From Theobroma cacao (taxonomy: Eukaryota > Streptophyta > Magnoliopsida > Malvales > Malvaceae), in assembly GCF_000208745.1 (NCBI RefSeq), contig NC_030854.1, positions 23,505,554 to 23,569,553 on the forward strand: a DNA stretch of 64,000 bases, read 5' to 3'. The notes beneath the pieces were generated by a model that ran no database searches, had not been told where the DNA came from, and saw nothing but the letters and a program-made list of their open reading frames with translations. Positions 37,101 to 47,496 of this stretch are shown here, piece by piece. A program made the translations under genes and the position numbers. Position 1 is the stretch's first letter. The number at the start of each line of letters is the position of its first letter.

Positions 37101-37523
37101 ATGTACAGAAATAAATATGGCATGTTTATAATGCTGTAGGCTACATAATAGTGTATGGGGATAAGATGAATGAATAAATGTCAAAAACCTTGGCAAGGAG
37201 CGAAACAATAAAATGGTGATTAAGTATACATAAGTAAGTATAATATGTGATCCAAATCAGCACGATTGAGATGGAGTATGGTTCAAATTTTATGATAGTG
37301 ATAGAGGCATGCTTGGAGTCTCAATATAAGAGATTATGATTGTGAAGGGTACTACCGATCTGATTCTAAAGGATAATAATAGACATAAGTGAAGTATTCA
37401 AGTTGAACTAGAGGTAAACGAGGTGAATAGATCGAAATTCCCTATAAAAGGAGAAATGGAATAAGATCATGGAATGAGATTGATAACTCGACATCGACGT
37501 GAATTCGAAGACGAATTCTATTT
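34171..37523 (+). other. Interior of the gag-only element, no recognisable pol
   Basis: This is 3.35 kb without protease, reverse transcriptase, RNase H or integrase motifs in any frame that I can see. All frames are short. A 61-bp tandem duplication lies at 35099-35220. The base composition is A/G-rich on the plus strand, as in degraded gypsy interiors, so an extremely mutated pol cannot be excluded. Confidence 0.55.
35099..35220. repeat. Two tandem 61-bp units with hairpin words
   Basis: Unit 1 is 35099-35159 and unit 2 is 35160-35220. They share GTTGCA/GCTACA, CACTAACT and GCAGTGTT words. In unit 1 CAACACT and AGTGTTG form a stem. Similar GTTGCAGCACT words occur at 6520-6540 in the Athila-like element. 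Confidence 0.7.
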
Positions 37524-37536
37524 AAGTGGGGGAAAC
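37524..37536 (+). other. Polypurine tract of the gag-only element
   Basis: AAGTGGGGGAAAC directly precedes the 3' LTR start TGTAATACCC. Confidence 0.85.
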
Positions 37537-37970
37537 TGTAATACCCTGTACTTGATGTGGTGACTAATAAAGCTTATTAGATGCCAATTGAGGTTAATTA
37601 TAATGTTTAAAAGTGATGAAAGATGAAAGGAACAGTTGGGATAAAATATTTCGCAAGCAAGGAAATAATAATAAAATAATAATATCTTATCAAAGAAGAA
37701 TTTACGAGATAAAAAGTGATTCGGAAGTGAATTGAGGCATAATAAGGTATTTTGGGTACCAAGGAGACAAAAGGAGACAAGAGAAAATTTTTGAAATAAA
37801 ATAATATTTTATTAATAAAATAATATTAAAATATTAATAATTTATTCAGTGTCAGAAATTTTTCATGAAAGAGAAGTATATGGTCAATCTAAGTGGGGGA
37901 GAAGAAGAATGAGAAATTTTTGGAGAAAAAATGACGTTAATGGGGCTGCGTGTCTTTATTAAGTAAAGAT

Positions 37971-38030
37971 AGCGCGAGTAAATAAATATTTTAAATATAT
38001 AGCGCGAGTAAATAAATATTTTAAATATTA
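37971..38030. repeat. 30-bp tandem duplication private to the 3' LTR
   Basis: The unit AGCGCGAGTAAATAAATATT.. is present twice here. The 5' LTR has a single diverged copy near 30672-30700. The duplication therefore arose after insertion. Confidence 0.85.
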
Positions 38031-39712
38031 CGGGGACACCGCGTTAGAGTACAAACTTCATACTTTGTTTGAACATGTGTAGAAGAAGATAATAGAAGGA
38101 AGTTGGAGTTAAATGAGTGTTGGGAGGACTAAATTAAAATGGAAAGAAACAAAAAGGGCAAAACGGTAATTTTACATGAAGTTTGGTCCAAGCTTCCAAA
38201 GGAAGCTTTGACTGTGATTTTTTTCAGCCCAAAACCGTTCTTATCTCCTCCAGCAAGATTTTTTCCTCTTTTCCTCCATGCTCCATGCCATTCTTGAAGC
38301 TTCCATGCCATTTTCTCTTATCCACCATGAAATCAAGTTTTCTTTACTTTCTTTTCCATGTTTTCTTTTCTTTTCTTTTCCAAACTTCTTGAGCACTAAA
38401 TTTACAGCCTTTAACCCCAATTTCCAGCACATCTAAACCCTAGGAGGAGAAGAAAGAAAAAGAGAGAAAGGAAGAAAAAGCTTGGTTTTGGTGATTCAAG
38501 CAAGGAACGGTAAGAATTCTTGTTTTTGGCTTGAGTAGTCTTTGAAAATGAGTTAGTGACTTAGAGAAATGTCTTGTGGCAGCAAAGATTGGCTTGATTG
38601 GAGAAAAATTGGTAACATGTAAGCCAATAAACCCACGGGGTACATGAAGGACTCAAAGTGGAAAAGGAAAACGGTAAGCTTAACACTATGTTTTAAAGCC
38701 TACGGTTAGTTGAATATTGTGAGGAATTATGGTTGTTGAAAGGATCTATTTGCCTAAGCTAGTTGAAAATTATTAAGATTGTATGGCATGTTGTTTGAAA
38801 GAAATGAAAAAGGAATATTGTGGATGGAGGATTGAGAAACAAAGTATTGAAAGTTAGATAGATAACGATGCATGTAAACTAGGAAATAATCGAGTGAAAG
38901 TGAGAATGATTGTTACTGCCATATATGTGGATTATGTGTGGAAATATAAGACGGATTTGAGTGGAAATTATTTAGAAATGTTGAAGTAGACACGTGACAT
39001 CATAATTAAGTTGCCGGTGATATAATTTAAGGATTTACGTAAGCAATGGATATAAGTAATGTTAGTAAAAAGTGTATTAAGATGTGAGTTATTGAAGATG
39101 GTTTCATGATAGGATGAAAAATATAAATTTGAGTAAGGATTAATTGATTAAAGTGCTGCCCGTATACACATATAATTAAATATATTGAGCTCGTATTATT
39201 GTTAAGAAGTGCAAAGATAAGGTTAGAGTACTGTGGTGGCGTGCCGGAGTAAACATCGAGCGACCGACCTGTAATAATAATCAGTGACACCTTCGATCAA
39301 ATAGCAATGTAATATCCCACTATCGTAAGGTGAGTGAACTTGCATTTCAAAATCGTTTTGGGAGACATAATTATATTGGTATGAAACATTGAATGAATTA
39401 TTCCAACTTGTCTTTAAAACGTGTGCCTTGGGAACAAGCCTTTGATAAAATTTTTTGATGTTGTGAAAATGTGAAATGTGTAATAGGACGAATTTATGTG
39501 CTCTTATACTGTGTTGATATATATATATATATGTATACGAATAATGTTGTGTAATGATATTGACCCAGCTATGTGCGACGGGGAGTACGCATAAGCTGAT
39601 GCTAACTTGGCTATGTGCGAGTAGGAGTGCGCATAAACCAATGCTTACCCAACCATGTGCTAGTGGGAGTGCATATGAGCTAATGATGATGGGAGGGTGT
39701 GTATGGTGATGG

Positions 39713-39744
<32 letters not shown>

Positions 39745-39860
39745 GTAGATATGCATGTATATACATATATATCTATATATCTATATATGTATATACATAC
39801 ATATGTATATATGTATATACATCCATATCTATATATGTATATATATACATATATAGATAT
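39713..39860. repeat. Complex TA/CATA microsatellite in the 3' LTR
   Basis: Mixed (TA)n, (ATAC)n and ATCTATAT runs occur here. Long Tyr-Ile frames read from it are artefacts of the repeat. Confidence 0.85.
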
Positions 39861-41256
39861 ATGTGTTACAGAAAGTTCATGAGTATGGTATATGGTGTTG
39901 CACATGTGAATCTTGCATGTTGAACTTTGGGAATTATTATGCATTTCATGTTGATTTTTTTGTCATTTTAGCAGGATGTCTTTTTCTTGAAAGAAAGGAA
40001 ACTTTTTCATGGTGCTCTGTTTCTCGCTGCAGCGAGATTCATTCTCACTCTAGCGAGAAACTCTCGAATTTGGAAGGGTAATGTTGGTCAGAATCTCGTT
40101 GCAGCGAGAATGCCTTTCTGCTACAACGAGGACCCGTCATTTACTTGACTTGAATTGCACAAATGCTATTAAAGTTTTCACTCTTGAAATCCTTTCTTGA
40201 GCATGGTATCAAGTGATTTACTCATTTGGGGTTTACATGACGGGTTTTGATAAGAGCTAAGCTAAATTGCATTGTTTTCAAATATGTGTATCATCATTTC
40301 TAAACCTTTCTTAACGTTGCTTATTCCCTTCCTATGTTCACTCACTGAGTTTGTACTCACGTTTTTTTTAAATTCATGTTTTAGGTTTTCTAAGTTAAAG
40401 GTGATTGGATCCTAAGACGAGGTGCTCCTCCCTATACATTGCTCGGTAGGTTTAACGTGCCACTAAGTGTTATTAATCGTGCCCAAAGTCACTCTGCTGA
40501 CGGTCGAGGTCTAATTATGTTTATATGGATATTTGATGTGAAACATTAAGGTTCATTTGTTATTCTATATATGTATATAATGGTTGATGATGCCATTATG
40601 AATGCATGACTGGGCTTTATGAATTGTTTTCAAAGGAATTATAATTTAGTATTACGAATTTCAGATTTTAAAGGAATATGGATTAATGTATAAAATCATG
40701 TAAGTAGGCTTGCTTGGGCTTGGTGGACTGAGCCCATTGGGCCCTTGTGCTGGTCATGGCCCGAAAATTGGGCTATGACACGTAGTGTCCCCATAATATT
40801 TAAAATATTTACTTACCCGCGTTAGCTTTATTTAATAAGGACATGCGGGCCCCATTAACGTCATTTTCCTTTGAAATTTCCTCGTTCTTCTTGTCCCCCA
40901 CTTAGATTGACCATATACTCCTTCATAGAAAATTTTGACATTGAATAAAATATTAATATTTTAATAATATTTTATTAATAAAATATTATTTTATTCTAAA
41001 ATTTTCCACTTGTCTCCTTAGCATCTAAAATGTCTTATTATGCCCTGATTCACATCCGAATCACTTTTTATATCGCTAATTCTTTCCCATTAAAAATATT
41101 ACTATTTAATTATTATTTATTCACGTGTAGAATATTTTCTCCAAGCTATTCCTTTCGCCTTTCATCACTTTTAAACACACTAATAAACTTCAATTGGCAT
41201 CCGATAAGCTTTACTAGCCACCTTATCAAAGTACAGGGTATTACACTTATAGTTGT

Positions 41257-42429
41257 TGTTAGCTCCATTAGTTTTTGATGATAATAAAACATTCCCATTC
41301 ATTTGTATCTAATATCTCCACTTGAGTGTGCAGGACAAAACTTGTATGCCAAGAATAAATTAATCATTCAAAGGCACATATCAAAAATCATAAAAATAAA
41401 AAGCCACAATTGATCAACAAAATAGAAGCCTTTTAGTTGGATAATGAAGGGTGTTAGTTAGCTAAAATTCAAATTAGAAGTTGGCGGGCTCAAGAGGATT
41501 GAGAGACAGATAAGACTTAGTCGACCAAGAAAGAGGTTAGTCGACTAAGAGCCTATTACTAGAAATCTGAACTTTAAGACAGAAACAACTTAATCGACTA
41601 AAAATGAAGGTAGTCGACTAAGTGCTCACTGTCAAAAACTGGGATCAGAAGATAGAAACAACTTAGTCGATTAAGAGCGCAGTTAGTCAACTAAGATCAT
41701 TTTGTCAGAAAATTTGAATTGAGCACTAGAAGATAGATTAACGGCCAAAACTGCCACCAAATTGTTTTCAACGGTCAAAAACTGCCTAACACCTATCAGA
41801 GCTGATTTTTCAAGTATTTAAGAGGCTCCTAACGGTTAGAAAAAAAAGGCTTCCAAGTCCAAAAAGAGCTCAAAAACCAGCAAAAACTCTTTGCACTCTA
41901 ACTGCACTTTACTCCTATATTTGTATTTGAGATAAGCATTTTACTTTATACCACTTAGATCAAGTCAGTGATCATAGGTACACATTTTTTTCTCTTCTCC
42001 TTGTATACTTAGAGTGTGCGAGACACTCTAAGAGATTTATTCAAGTTTGGATTGCTTAATTGAGTGTATAGGTTCTAACTTAGCCTAAAAAAGTTAGTTG
42101 TTGGGTTTTGATTGATCCCAGTAAAAACCAATGTGAAAGGTTTTGGCTAAGCTCGGTAAAAGCCATTGTAAAAGCTTGGTGAAAGCTTGTGAATTTCACC
42201 TTCATAGTGATTGGTTTGGAAAATCCTTGGTTGAACAATCAAGGTAATGGATGTAGGTCTTGGACCGAACCACTATAAATTCTTGTGTGATTATCTGCTC
42301 TGTTTTTAGTTTTTCATTCATTTTTAAATCTTTCTTTTATCTTGCATTTGTCCCCATGTACAAGTCAATTTTAGTAAGAACCAAAAAGTGTTATTCACCC
42401 ACTTCTAGCACATTTACTTGGGACCAACA
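41257..42429 (+). repeat. Solo LTR, copia SIRE/Maximus-like
   Basis: It starts TGTTAGCTCCATTAG with the TTTTTGATGATAATAAAAC block typical of SIRE/Maximus LTRs and ends GGACCAACA. The flanks are GTTGT (41252-41256) and GTTAT (42430-42434), one transition apart. It is 1173 bp long with no internal domain. Its left half carries a cluster of GTCGAC-centred palindromes (41515-41695). It sits six bases from the solo LTR to its left in the original copia 3' LTR. Confidence 0.8.
41515..41695. repeat. Cluster of TTAGTCGACTAA-type palindromes
   Basis: TTAGTCGACTAA is perfect at 41537-41548. Variants lie at about 41518, 41591, 41610, 41662 and 41684, in pairs about 20-25 bp apart and repeated every 70-75 bp. 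Confidence 0.8.
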
Positions 42430-42463
42430 GTTATTTTTTCAGGTTATATTTCACAACAAAAAT

Positions 42464-42616
42464 ATGTAAATCCAAATCCTATTTTGAAGAAAAAGCAAAA
42501 TACTAACATTCCCTTATTAATACATAATGTTTTCTTTATTTTTTTCTATAAATTCAACCATTGAATTGTTGTTCGATTAACTTGTGATACCAAAACACAA
42601 TTGTTAATTTTAAGAA
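42464..42616. other. Short unassigned stretch right of the copia element
   Basis: AT-rich flank of the copia insertion site. No feature is seen. Confidence 0.4.
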
Positions 42617-43475
42617 GGGCAAATTTTTTTTAGCCCTTAAAGATAAGGTGCTTTTGGAAATAACCCTCCCATAATTTTAACTACTGTTAGCCAAGAAAAA
42701 AGATTTTGGGACAAAATTGCACTTAATGAAACTTCCTCATTCACGTGCACTCTCATTCACGTGTAGGTTTCTGAAAATAAATCTGCCCAGAATTTGCCAC
42801 ACAACATTTTGAAAGAAAAAAACCACCTCATATTAGATAAAAAGGTTTTCTGATTTTTTTGACGTGTACCTAAACCCTCAACAGCAAGTATAGTACATGG
42901 TAGGTGTATTAAACGATTGTTTGATTGATTCCCAAAGCTAGGAAAGTGTTCAAACAAGTTTAGAGCAAAGTAATTAGTCACAGCAAACAAGATCATAACA
43001 AACAGTAAGTCAATGAATGTTGAATTTTGTGTTGCATTTTTGAGTGGGTTTTGTTGTTTGAATGCCATATTGCTTGATAATTTGGTTTAGGGTTTTGTAG
43101 TTAAATGGTATTTGATGTTGTTTGAAATTGTTGAAATCCCTAGAGATGTTACACGCCATGCCCATTTGGGTTGAATGTTGTTAGCATATGGAGAGCAAAT
43201 GGGCATGGCATGTAACAACTCTAGAGATTTCCCTAAGTGCATGAATATAGAGTGTAACAACCAATGAATTTTAGGCATTGCGTGTATCATCTTAGGAATT
43301 ATAAGGATGGTGTGTAGCATCTTATGAATTTTAGGCATGGCGTGTAACAACATAAGAATTTTAGGTATGGCATGTAAAAACTTATTCATTATGCATGACA
43401 TGTAGCAATTAAGAATTTATAGGCATAGCATGTAACAACATAAATTTTTTTGTAAACGTCATGTAGCTTCTCTAG
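42617..43475 (+). repeat. Left arm of a Mutator-like element with word array
   Basis: Near 42617 AAGGGCAAATTTTTTTTAGC resembles MULE termini. Positions 42690-43140 recur as a direct repeat at 56075-56480 (AAAGATTTTG(G/A)GACAAAA, ACTTAATGAAAC, AGAGCAAAGTAAT). From 43196 to 43475 the word GGCATGGCGTGTAACAAC repeats every 30-45 bp. Terminal arms made of tandem words are known for some plant MULEs. The exact terminus and its TSD were not resolved. Confidence 0.5.
43148..43216. repeat. Hairpin of two inverted array words
   Basis: GTTACACGCCATGCCCATTTG (43148-43168) pairs with CAAATGGGCATGGCATGTAAC (43196-43216): 21 bp with one mismatch and a 27-base loop. This is where the array changes direction. 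Confidence 0.85.
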
Positions 43476-43528
43476 GTTAACTGTTCATTGCGTGAAGCTT
43501 ACATGTGCATTACTGTATTCTATTGTAG

Positions 43529-43768
43529 ATGGATTTTAGAGTGTACGAAAATCTTGATGTTAAACAAAAGGAGGAATCAATCATGGTGACTCCAAAAGAG
43601 GAAGATGTGAAACCGAAAATCCCTAAGGGAAATGTTTAAGCTATTGTCCCTACTGTTGCGGTGACTCCAAATGAGGAAGATGTGAAACCAAAAATCCCCA
43701 AGGGATACTTCTACGCCAATCTCCTACACAATATCATGGTTCTTGAAATGAATGAACCATCACAATGA
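43529..43768 (+). pseudogene. 5' remnant of the MULE-borne gene, with an internal tandem repeat
   Basis: ATG at 43529 begins MDFRVYENLD, similar to MEFREYKNLE at 59238, and the 30 bases before each ATG also match. The frame runs 79 codons with one stop (TAA at about 43637) to TGA 43766-43768. It contains a tandem peptide repeat VTP(K/N)EEDVKPKIPKG (43583-43630 and 43661-43708). It keeps frame and spacing across the repeat. No domain is recognised, and it could be the first exon of the DUF1985-type gene followed by a deletion. Confidence 0.45.
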
Positions 43769-43797
43769 AGCATTAATGCATAGTAACCATACAAAAC

Positions 43798-43921
43798 AAA
43801 AATGGACACAATGTCCAATGATTAATCTTCATGTCTCCTATAGCTAGTTTTATCTTAATAGAATTGGCGAAGTGGGAATAGGAGACATGAAGATTAATCA
43901 TTTGGACATGTGTCCATTTTT
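43798..43921. repeat. Long foldback with 44-bp arms (MITE- or small-RNA-precursor-like)
   Basis: The left arm 43798-43841 and right arm 43878-43921 are reverse complements with only small differences. Shared words are ATGGACACA/TGTGTCCAT, GATTAATCTTCATGTCTCC and its complement. The loop is 36 bases. No flanking target duplication is obvious. Confidence 0.8.
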
Positions 43922-43930
43922 GCATTATTG

Positions 43931-43957
43931 CACTGATTTAGGGTTTAGGGTTTAGGT
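43931..43957. repeat. Interstitial telomere-like repeats
   Basis: About three copies of the plant telomeric unit TTTAGGG (GATTTAGGGTTTAGGGTTTA). Short runs of this kind are common promoter telo-boxes or chance, and do not mark a chromosome end. Confidence 0.6.
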
Positions 43958-43969
43958 GAGAAATGATAT

Positions 43970-43989
43970 GAGTGAACTGGAGTTCACTC
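43970..43989. repeat. Perfect 9-bp-arm inverted repeat
   Basis: GAGTGAACT and AGTTCACTC are separated by GG. Confidence 0.85.
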
Positions 43990-44949
43990 AAATATGATTG
44001 AACTGGAATTCATATAATTTTGCTTTACTTTGAAAGTGAGTTACAAATGACTTGACTTACATGCTAAATTACGTAGCTATTGATACTAGTTGAAAGGATG
44101 AATCTAAACAAAAAAACATTTAATTAAATGACTATTTAAAATAGAGCAACTTCAAAATGAAACAATTTTGAAGGAATGTAGTTGAAGAGATATTTAGTCT
44201 CTCTACATTTAATCACAGTAATGAGAATCAGGACTCCTGATTTAATGTCTAATACTTTGCATCCAGATTTAAAGTTGTTGAATGAATGTAAGTGCTTTTT
44301 GGCATGATGCTTTCATTCAACCACATGTACATGCAGGCATATCTATCAGTTGTTACACATAGTATGTAACAACTTTATTTGCTAGCATGGTGTGTACCAA
44401 ATTTGGTAATGTAGGGATTGCATGTAGCACTTAGTGAAAAAATGTTTTTATTGCACGCCATGCATCAACCAATGATATTTAGGCATGGCATGTAACAACT
44501 TAGTGATTATGCATGGCATATAGCAACTAATTATTTTTAAGGTTGGCGTGTTGCAACTGAGGACTTTTAGGCATGGCGTGTAACAACATTTAACTTGTTT
44601 TGCATGGGGTTTTAAACACTTTAACGAGTCATTTTCAACACAACCCACGAAGCAAAACTTCACATTTTCTTAACTTTCTACATCTCTTTTTTTTAGTAGC
44701 TGACATCGATTGAAGTGTTTCTAACGCATTTTCATAAATCCAAATGCAATTTTTTCCTTATCCAAAACACTTGTTTCATCTAAAAATTGAAGAAAATCCT
44801 CTGTGGAACCTTAAGTTTAGAAATTTCATATTCTTGGATTTATTCGGGTTTAGGGCTTGAATTAATTGGATTAAAAGCTACTTCAAACCTCTATGATCAT
44901 TTCTATCATTTGAGTTTCACTAAAAACACCTTAAAATCAAAATCCCTAA
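43990..44949 (+). other. Mutator-like word array and 5' flank of the F-box pseudogene
   Basis: GGCATGGCGTGTAACAAC-type words recur from about 44355 to 44600. Positions 44601-44949 are probably the former promoter and 5' leader of the F-box gene and contain no clear TATA box. Confidence 0.5.
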
Positions 44950-47378
44950 ATGGTCACCTGCCCTAAGCGCACCAACACAACTGCTCGACGTCTTGAAGGC
45001 AACAGTAGCATTGACAGTAGCATTGACAGACTTAGCACTTTATTGGATTCAATTTTGTCTGACATCTTGTCCTTGCTTTCCACAAAAGATGTAGTTGGCA
45101 CCTCTATTATATCAAGTAGGTGGAGGTTTCTTTCTTCCTCAGTTTCTACTCTTGATTTTTTTAATGAAGCACACCCTCCATATGGGTTCATAAAATTTGT
45201 TGATTGAGTGTTGTTGTTCCATAATGCGGAATGTATTGAGAGATTTTGTATCAATTTCATGGATTATATGAAGATCTTGATGCTTATTGACTTTTTAGGT
45301 GGATATTTTTTGCATTACGATGAAATGTTCAAGAACTTTATTTACAGATGTCCGTTAGAGATGATTTCGTGGTCTGCTACCTCAAAGTCTCTTTAGAAAT
45401 AAAGCACTCGTGAAATTGGAACTACATGTTTATTCTACTATTGTTATGACCATCCTACTCACATTTGCCTTCCAAGTCTAAAGATTCTCCATCTTGGCAA
45501 TGTATTTGTCAATGATGATTCATTTTGAAGGCTTCTAATTGCCTTGTGTTTGAAGAGTTGTTGATATAGTCTTCTCGTTAATATGAAAGTCTAACAGAGT
45601 TAAATATTTGTAAATCTTTACTAAAGAATTTGAATTTAGATCATCATGGTGATATCTCAAATCCACCTTTTCATGTTGCCATTGATGCCTCAAGTCTTGT
45701 CTACATTAAATACTCTAGTTTGCTGGTAAATAGCTAATCATTAGTAAACCTACATTCTCTTATCAAAGTTGAGATAAGTGATCTACGTAATCGATTTCGA
45801 GATGAGGTCAACGTTGATGTTGCAAGTAATTTGTTTAATGGAATTAGTAATGTTTGATCACTTCATTTCAATGATGAGTTACTACAGGTAAGTTCACTAA
45901 CTCTTTCTTGTTGATGCTACATTTTGAAAATATAGTTGGTATAAATATCCCATAATTGATAATTTTAAAACAAACACCAAAATGATGCTTGTAAATTCTT
46001 GCATGATGGATTTATCTTTTTGAGTAATGTAATATCTTGAATTTGTAGTTTTATTGTAATTTATAATCTAACACTACCTTTTTTTATTATTATTGTATTT
46101 TTAGGCTTTTGGTTTGTGAAAGAAGCACGTGCATATGTTTTGCAACCTAGTCCATATAGATATTAGAAGGAGGACTTGGTGGCAAAGAACTAGATTGGTT
46201 GAGTTGCTTGAAAGTTCAATTAACTTGGAGACTCTTATCATTCATAATGTATGAATTAAAATATATCTAATAGTTACTTTATACATTTCTAAAGTTCCAA
46301 ACTCTTAAGATTTCCTTTTTTTTTTTGGGTTTAGGGATCTTTTGGAGATCTATTCTAGCATTAACTTAAAAAACTACCTTCATGTCTTTTGTCTCACCTT
46401 AAGGTGACTGAAATCTATTCATTCGGTGGTTAAATTGAAATGGTTGAGTATTTTTGTCACAGCCCAAATCTTGGGCCATGACCGGCACATGGGCCTAATA
46501 GGCATAGCCCACCAGACCCAAGCAAGCCTTATTAGAGATTCCCGATAATTCACTATACTCGTTTACCAATCTATATTAGTGCTTAAACCATATTCTTCCG
46601 TATCATAATTTGAACCATAATTATAATAATCAATTCATTCTTTAAAACATATAATCATAAGTATATACAATGAAGTCTAAAATCTCCAATTTAATACTTA
46701 TACCAAGGCCACTATCCATTTACAATTAAATAAACAAAGTGCTACGACTCAACCTCTAGCAGTAGAGTGACTTGGAATGAAATGCTATGAGATGCCTTTA
46801 CTTATCTACGATGGACCATAAGTGCCGATGATTGCACGCTAGGCTGATCACTATTTGCAAAAGGGAAATAAGGGGGTGAGTCTCACAGACTCAGTGATCA
46901 TCAGCTCCGTGAGTAAGGAGTAGATGGGAAACAAGCAATAAGTAGATCATTTCAATGATAAAACCAGATTATAAAATGCAAATCTTATAAACTAAACCAC
47001 AAGAAGGATATTTGTGCCTTGTAAAAATAATATCGTAAAATCATAATACAATGCTTTCTTTGGCAAAACAGTATCGAAAATAAGTGTAACAAAAAGAGTT
47101 TCAATTACCGAAAATATCATTTGCCATTAAAATATGAAATATGGTATAAAGGTATGCACGCTCCCAAAATGTGTGGCATGTAAAGAAATCAAAGTGTAAA
47201 GCCACAAAAACCAACTCATGGTTGTCGAGTAAGCACAGAAAACTTCTATTTAAACAAGGGGAGCTACAAAGAAAATCTAAACCCTCCACCATGCAAAAGA
47301 GTATACGTCAAAAAACTCACAAGGCTCTCGAGTAGGAAAGTATAATATCAACATGTGGACCCACTTCCACGTAATAAT

Positions 47379-47496
47379 AATCCAGGAGTCTTACTCTATC
47401 GGATTCCCATAGCCATGGCAGTCTCACGATGTTGGCTGACATCGGAGAATCAAGTGGTCATTACTGAGCACATCCGGGAGTCTCACTCTACCGGAT
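47379..47496. repeat. Two ATCCGG..CCGGAT hairpin words
   Basis: 47472-47496 has perfect ATCCGG/CCGGAT arms around GAGTCTCACTCTA. 47379-47405 is a diverged copy (AATCCAGGAGTC..CGGATT). Confidence 0.75.

Larger units (their letters stand above)
30242..40780 (+). mobile_element. Complete LTR retrotransposon with gag only (TR-GAG-like)
   Basis: The 5' LTR is 30242-33429 and the 3' LTR 37537-40780. The primer site is 33434-33445 and the polypurine tract 37524-37536. The flanking duplication is CGCAG (30237-30241) and CGTAG (40781-40785), one transition apart. The 4.1-kb interior has a gag remnant near the 5' end and nothing recognisable as protease, reverse transcriptase or integrase. Long LTRs with only gag fit the plant non-autonomous TR-GAG class. 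It inserted into a solo LTR of its own family in opposite orientation. The LTRs look roughly 90% identical by eye. Confidence 0.88.
37537..40780 (+). repeat. 3' LTR (family A) of the gag-only element
   Basis: It starts TGTAATACCC and ends GGGCTATGACA. It is colinear with the 5' LTR and has a unique 30-bp tandem duplication at 37971-38030. It carries the donor-like CG|GTAAGAATTC at 38508-38518, TA-rich runs (39510-39530, 39713-39860), hairpin words (39556-39690) and a perfect CTCGCTGCAGCGAG at 40023-40036. Confidence 0.9.
27833..41245 (-). repeat. Solo LTR (family A) with perfect TSD, split by a complete element
   Basis: CTTAT at 27828-27832 is repeated at 41246-41250. The LTR pieces are 27833-30241 and 40781-41245. 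The minus strand starts TGTAATACCCTGTAC and ends GGGCTATGACCG..CTGTGACA. It is homologous to the two LTRs of the element that interrupts it, for example the CTCCAACG(C/T)AG neighbourhood and the 40790-41245 block. It contains degenerate CTCGCTG words (28535-28560), hairpin words (28640-28830) and no gene. Confidence 0.9.
18787..42458 (+). mobile_element. Ty1/copia retrotransposon carrying four nested insertions
   Basis: TSD AAAAT occurs at 18782-18786 and again at 42459-42463. The 5' LTR is 18787-19153. The 3' LTR is split into 27495-27832, 41251-41256 and 42435-42458, summing to 368 bp against 367 bp for the 5' copy. Between them lies a heavily mutated gag-pol in copia order. Removing the insertions (19267-20708, 21542-23680, 27833-41245, 41257-42429) and their duplications leaves about 5.5 kb, a normal copia size. 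Stops occur throughout, so the element is long dead. Confidence 0.88.

Noticed and set aside
39223..39944. Frames rich in Tyr-Ile-His over TA/CATA repeats
   Set aside because: They are translations of microsatellites inside an LTR.
43931..43957. Telomere end
   Set aside because: Only about three TTTAGGG units occur, within complex sequence on both sides.
44946..45260. A 104-codon minus-strand frame
   Set aside because: It is the antisense shadow of the F-box exon.
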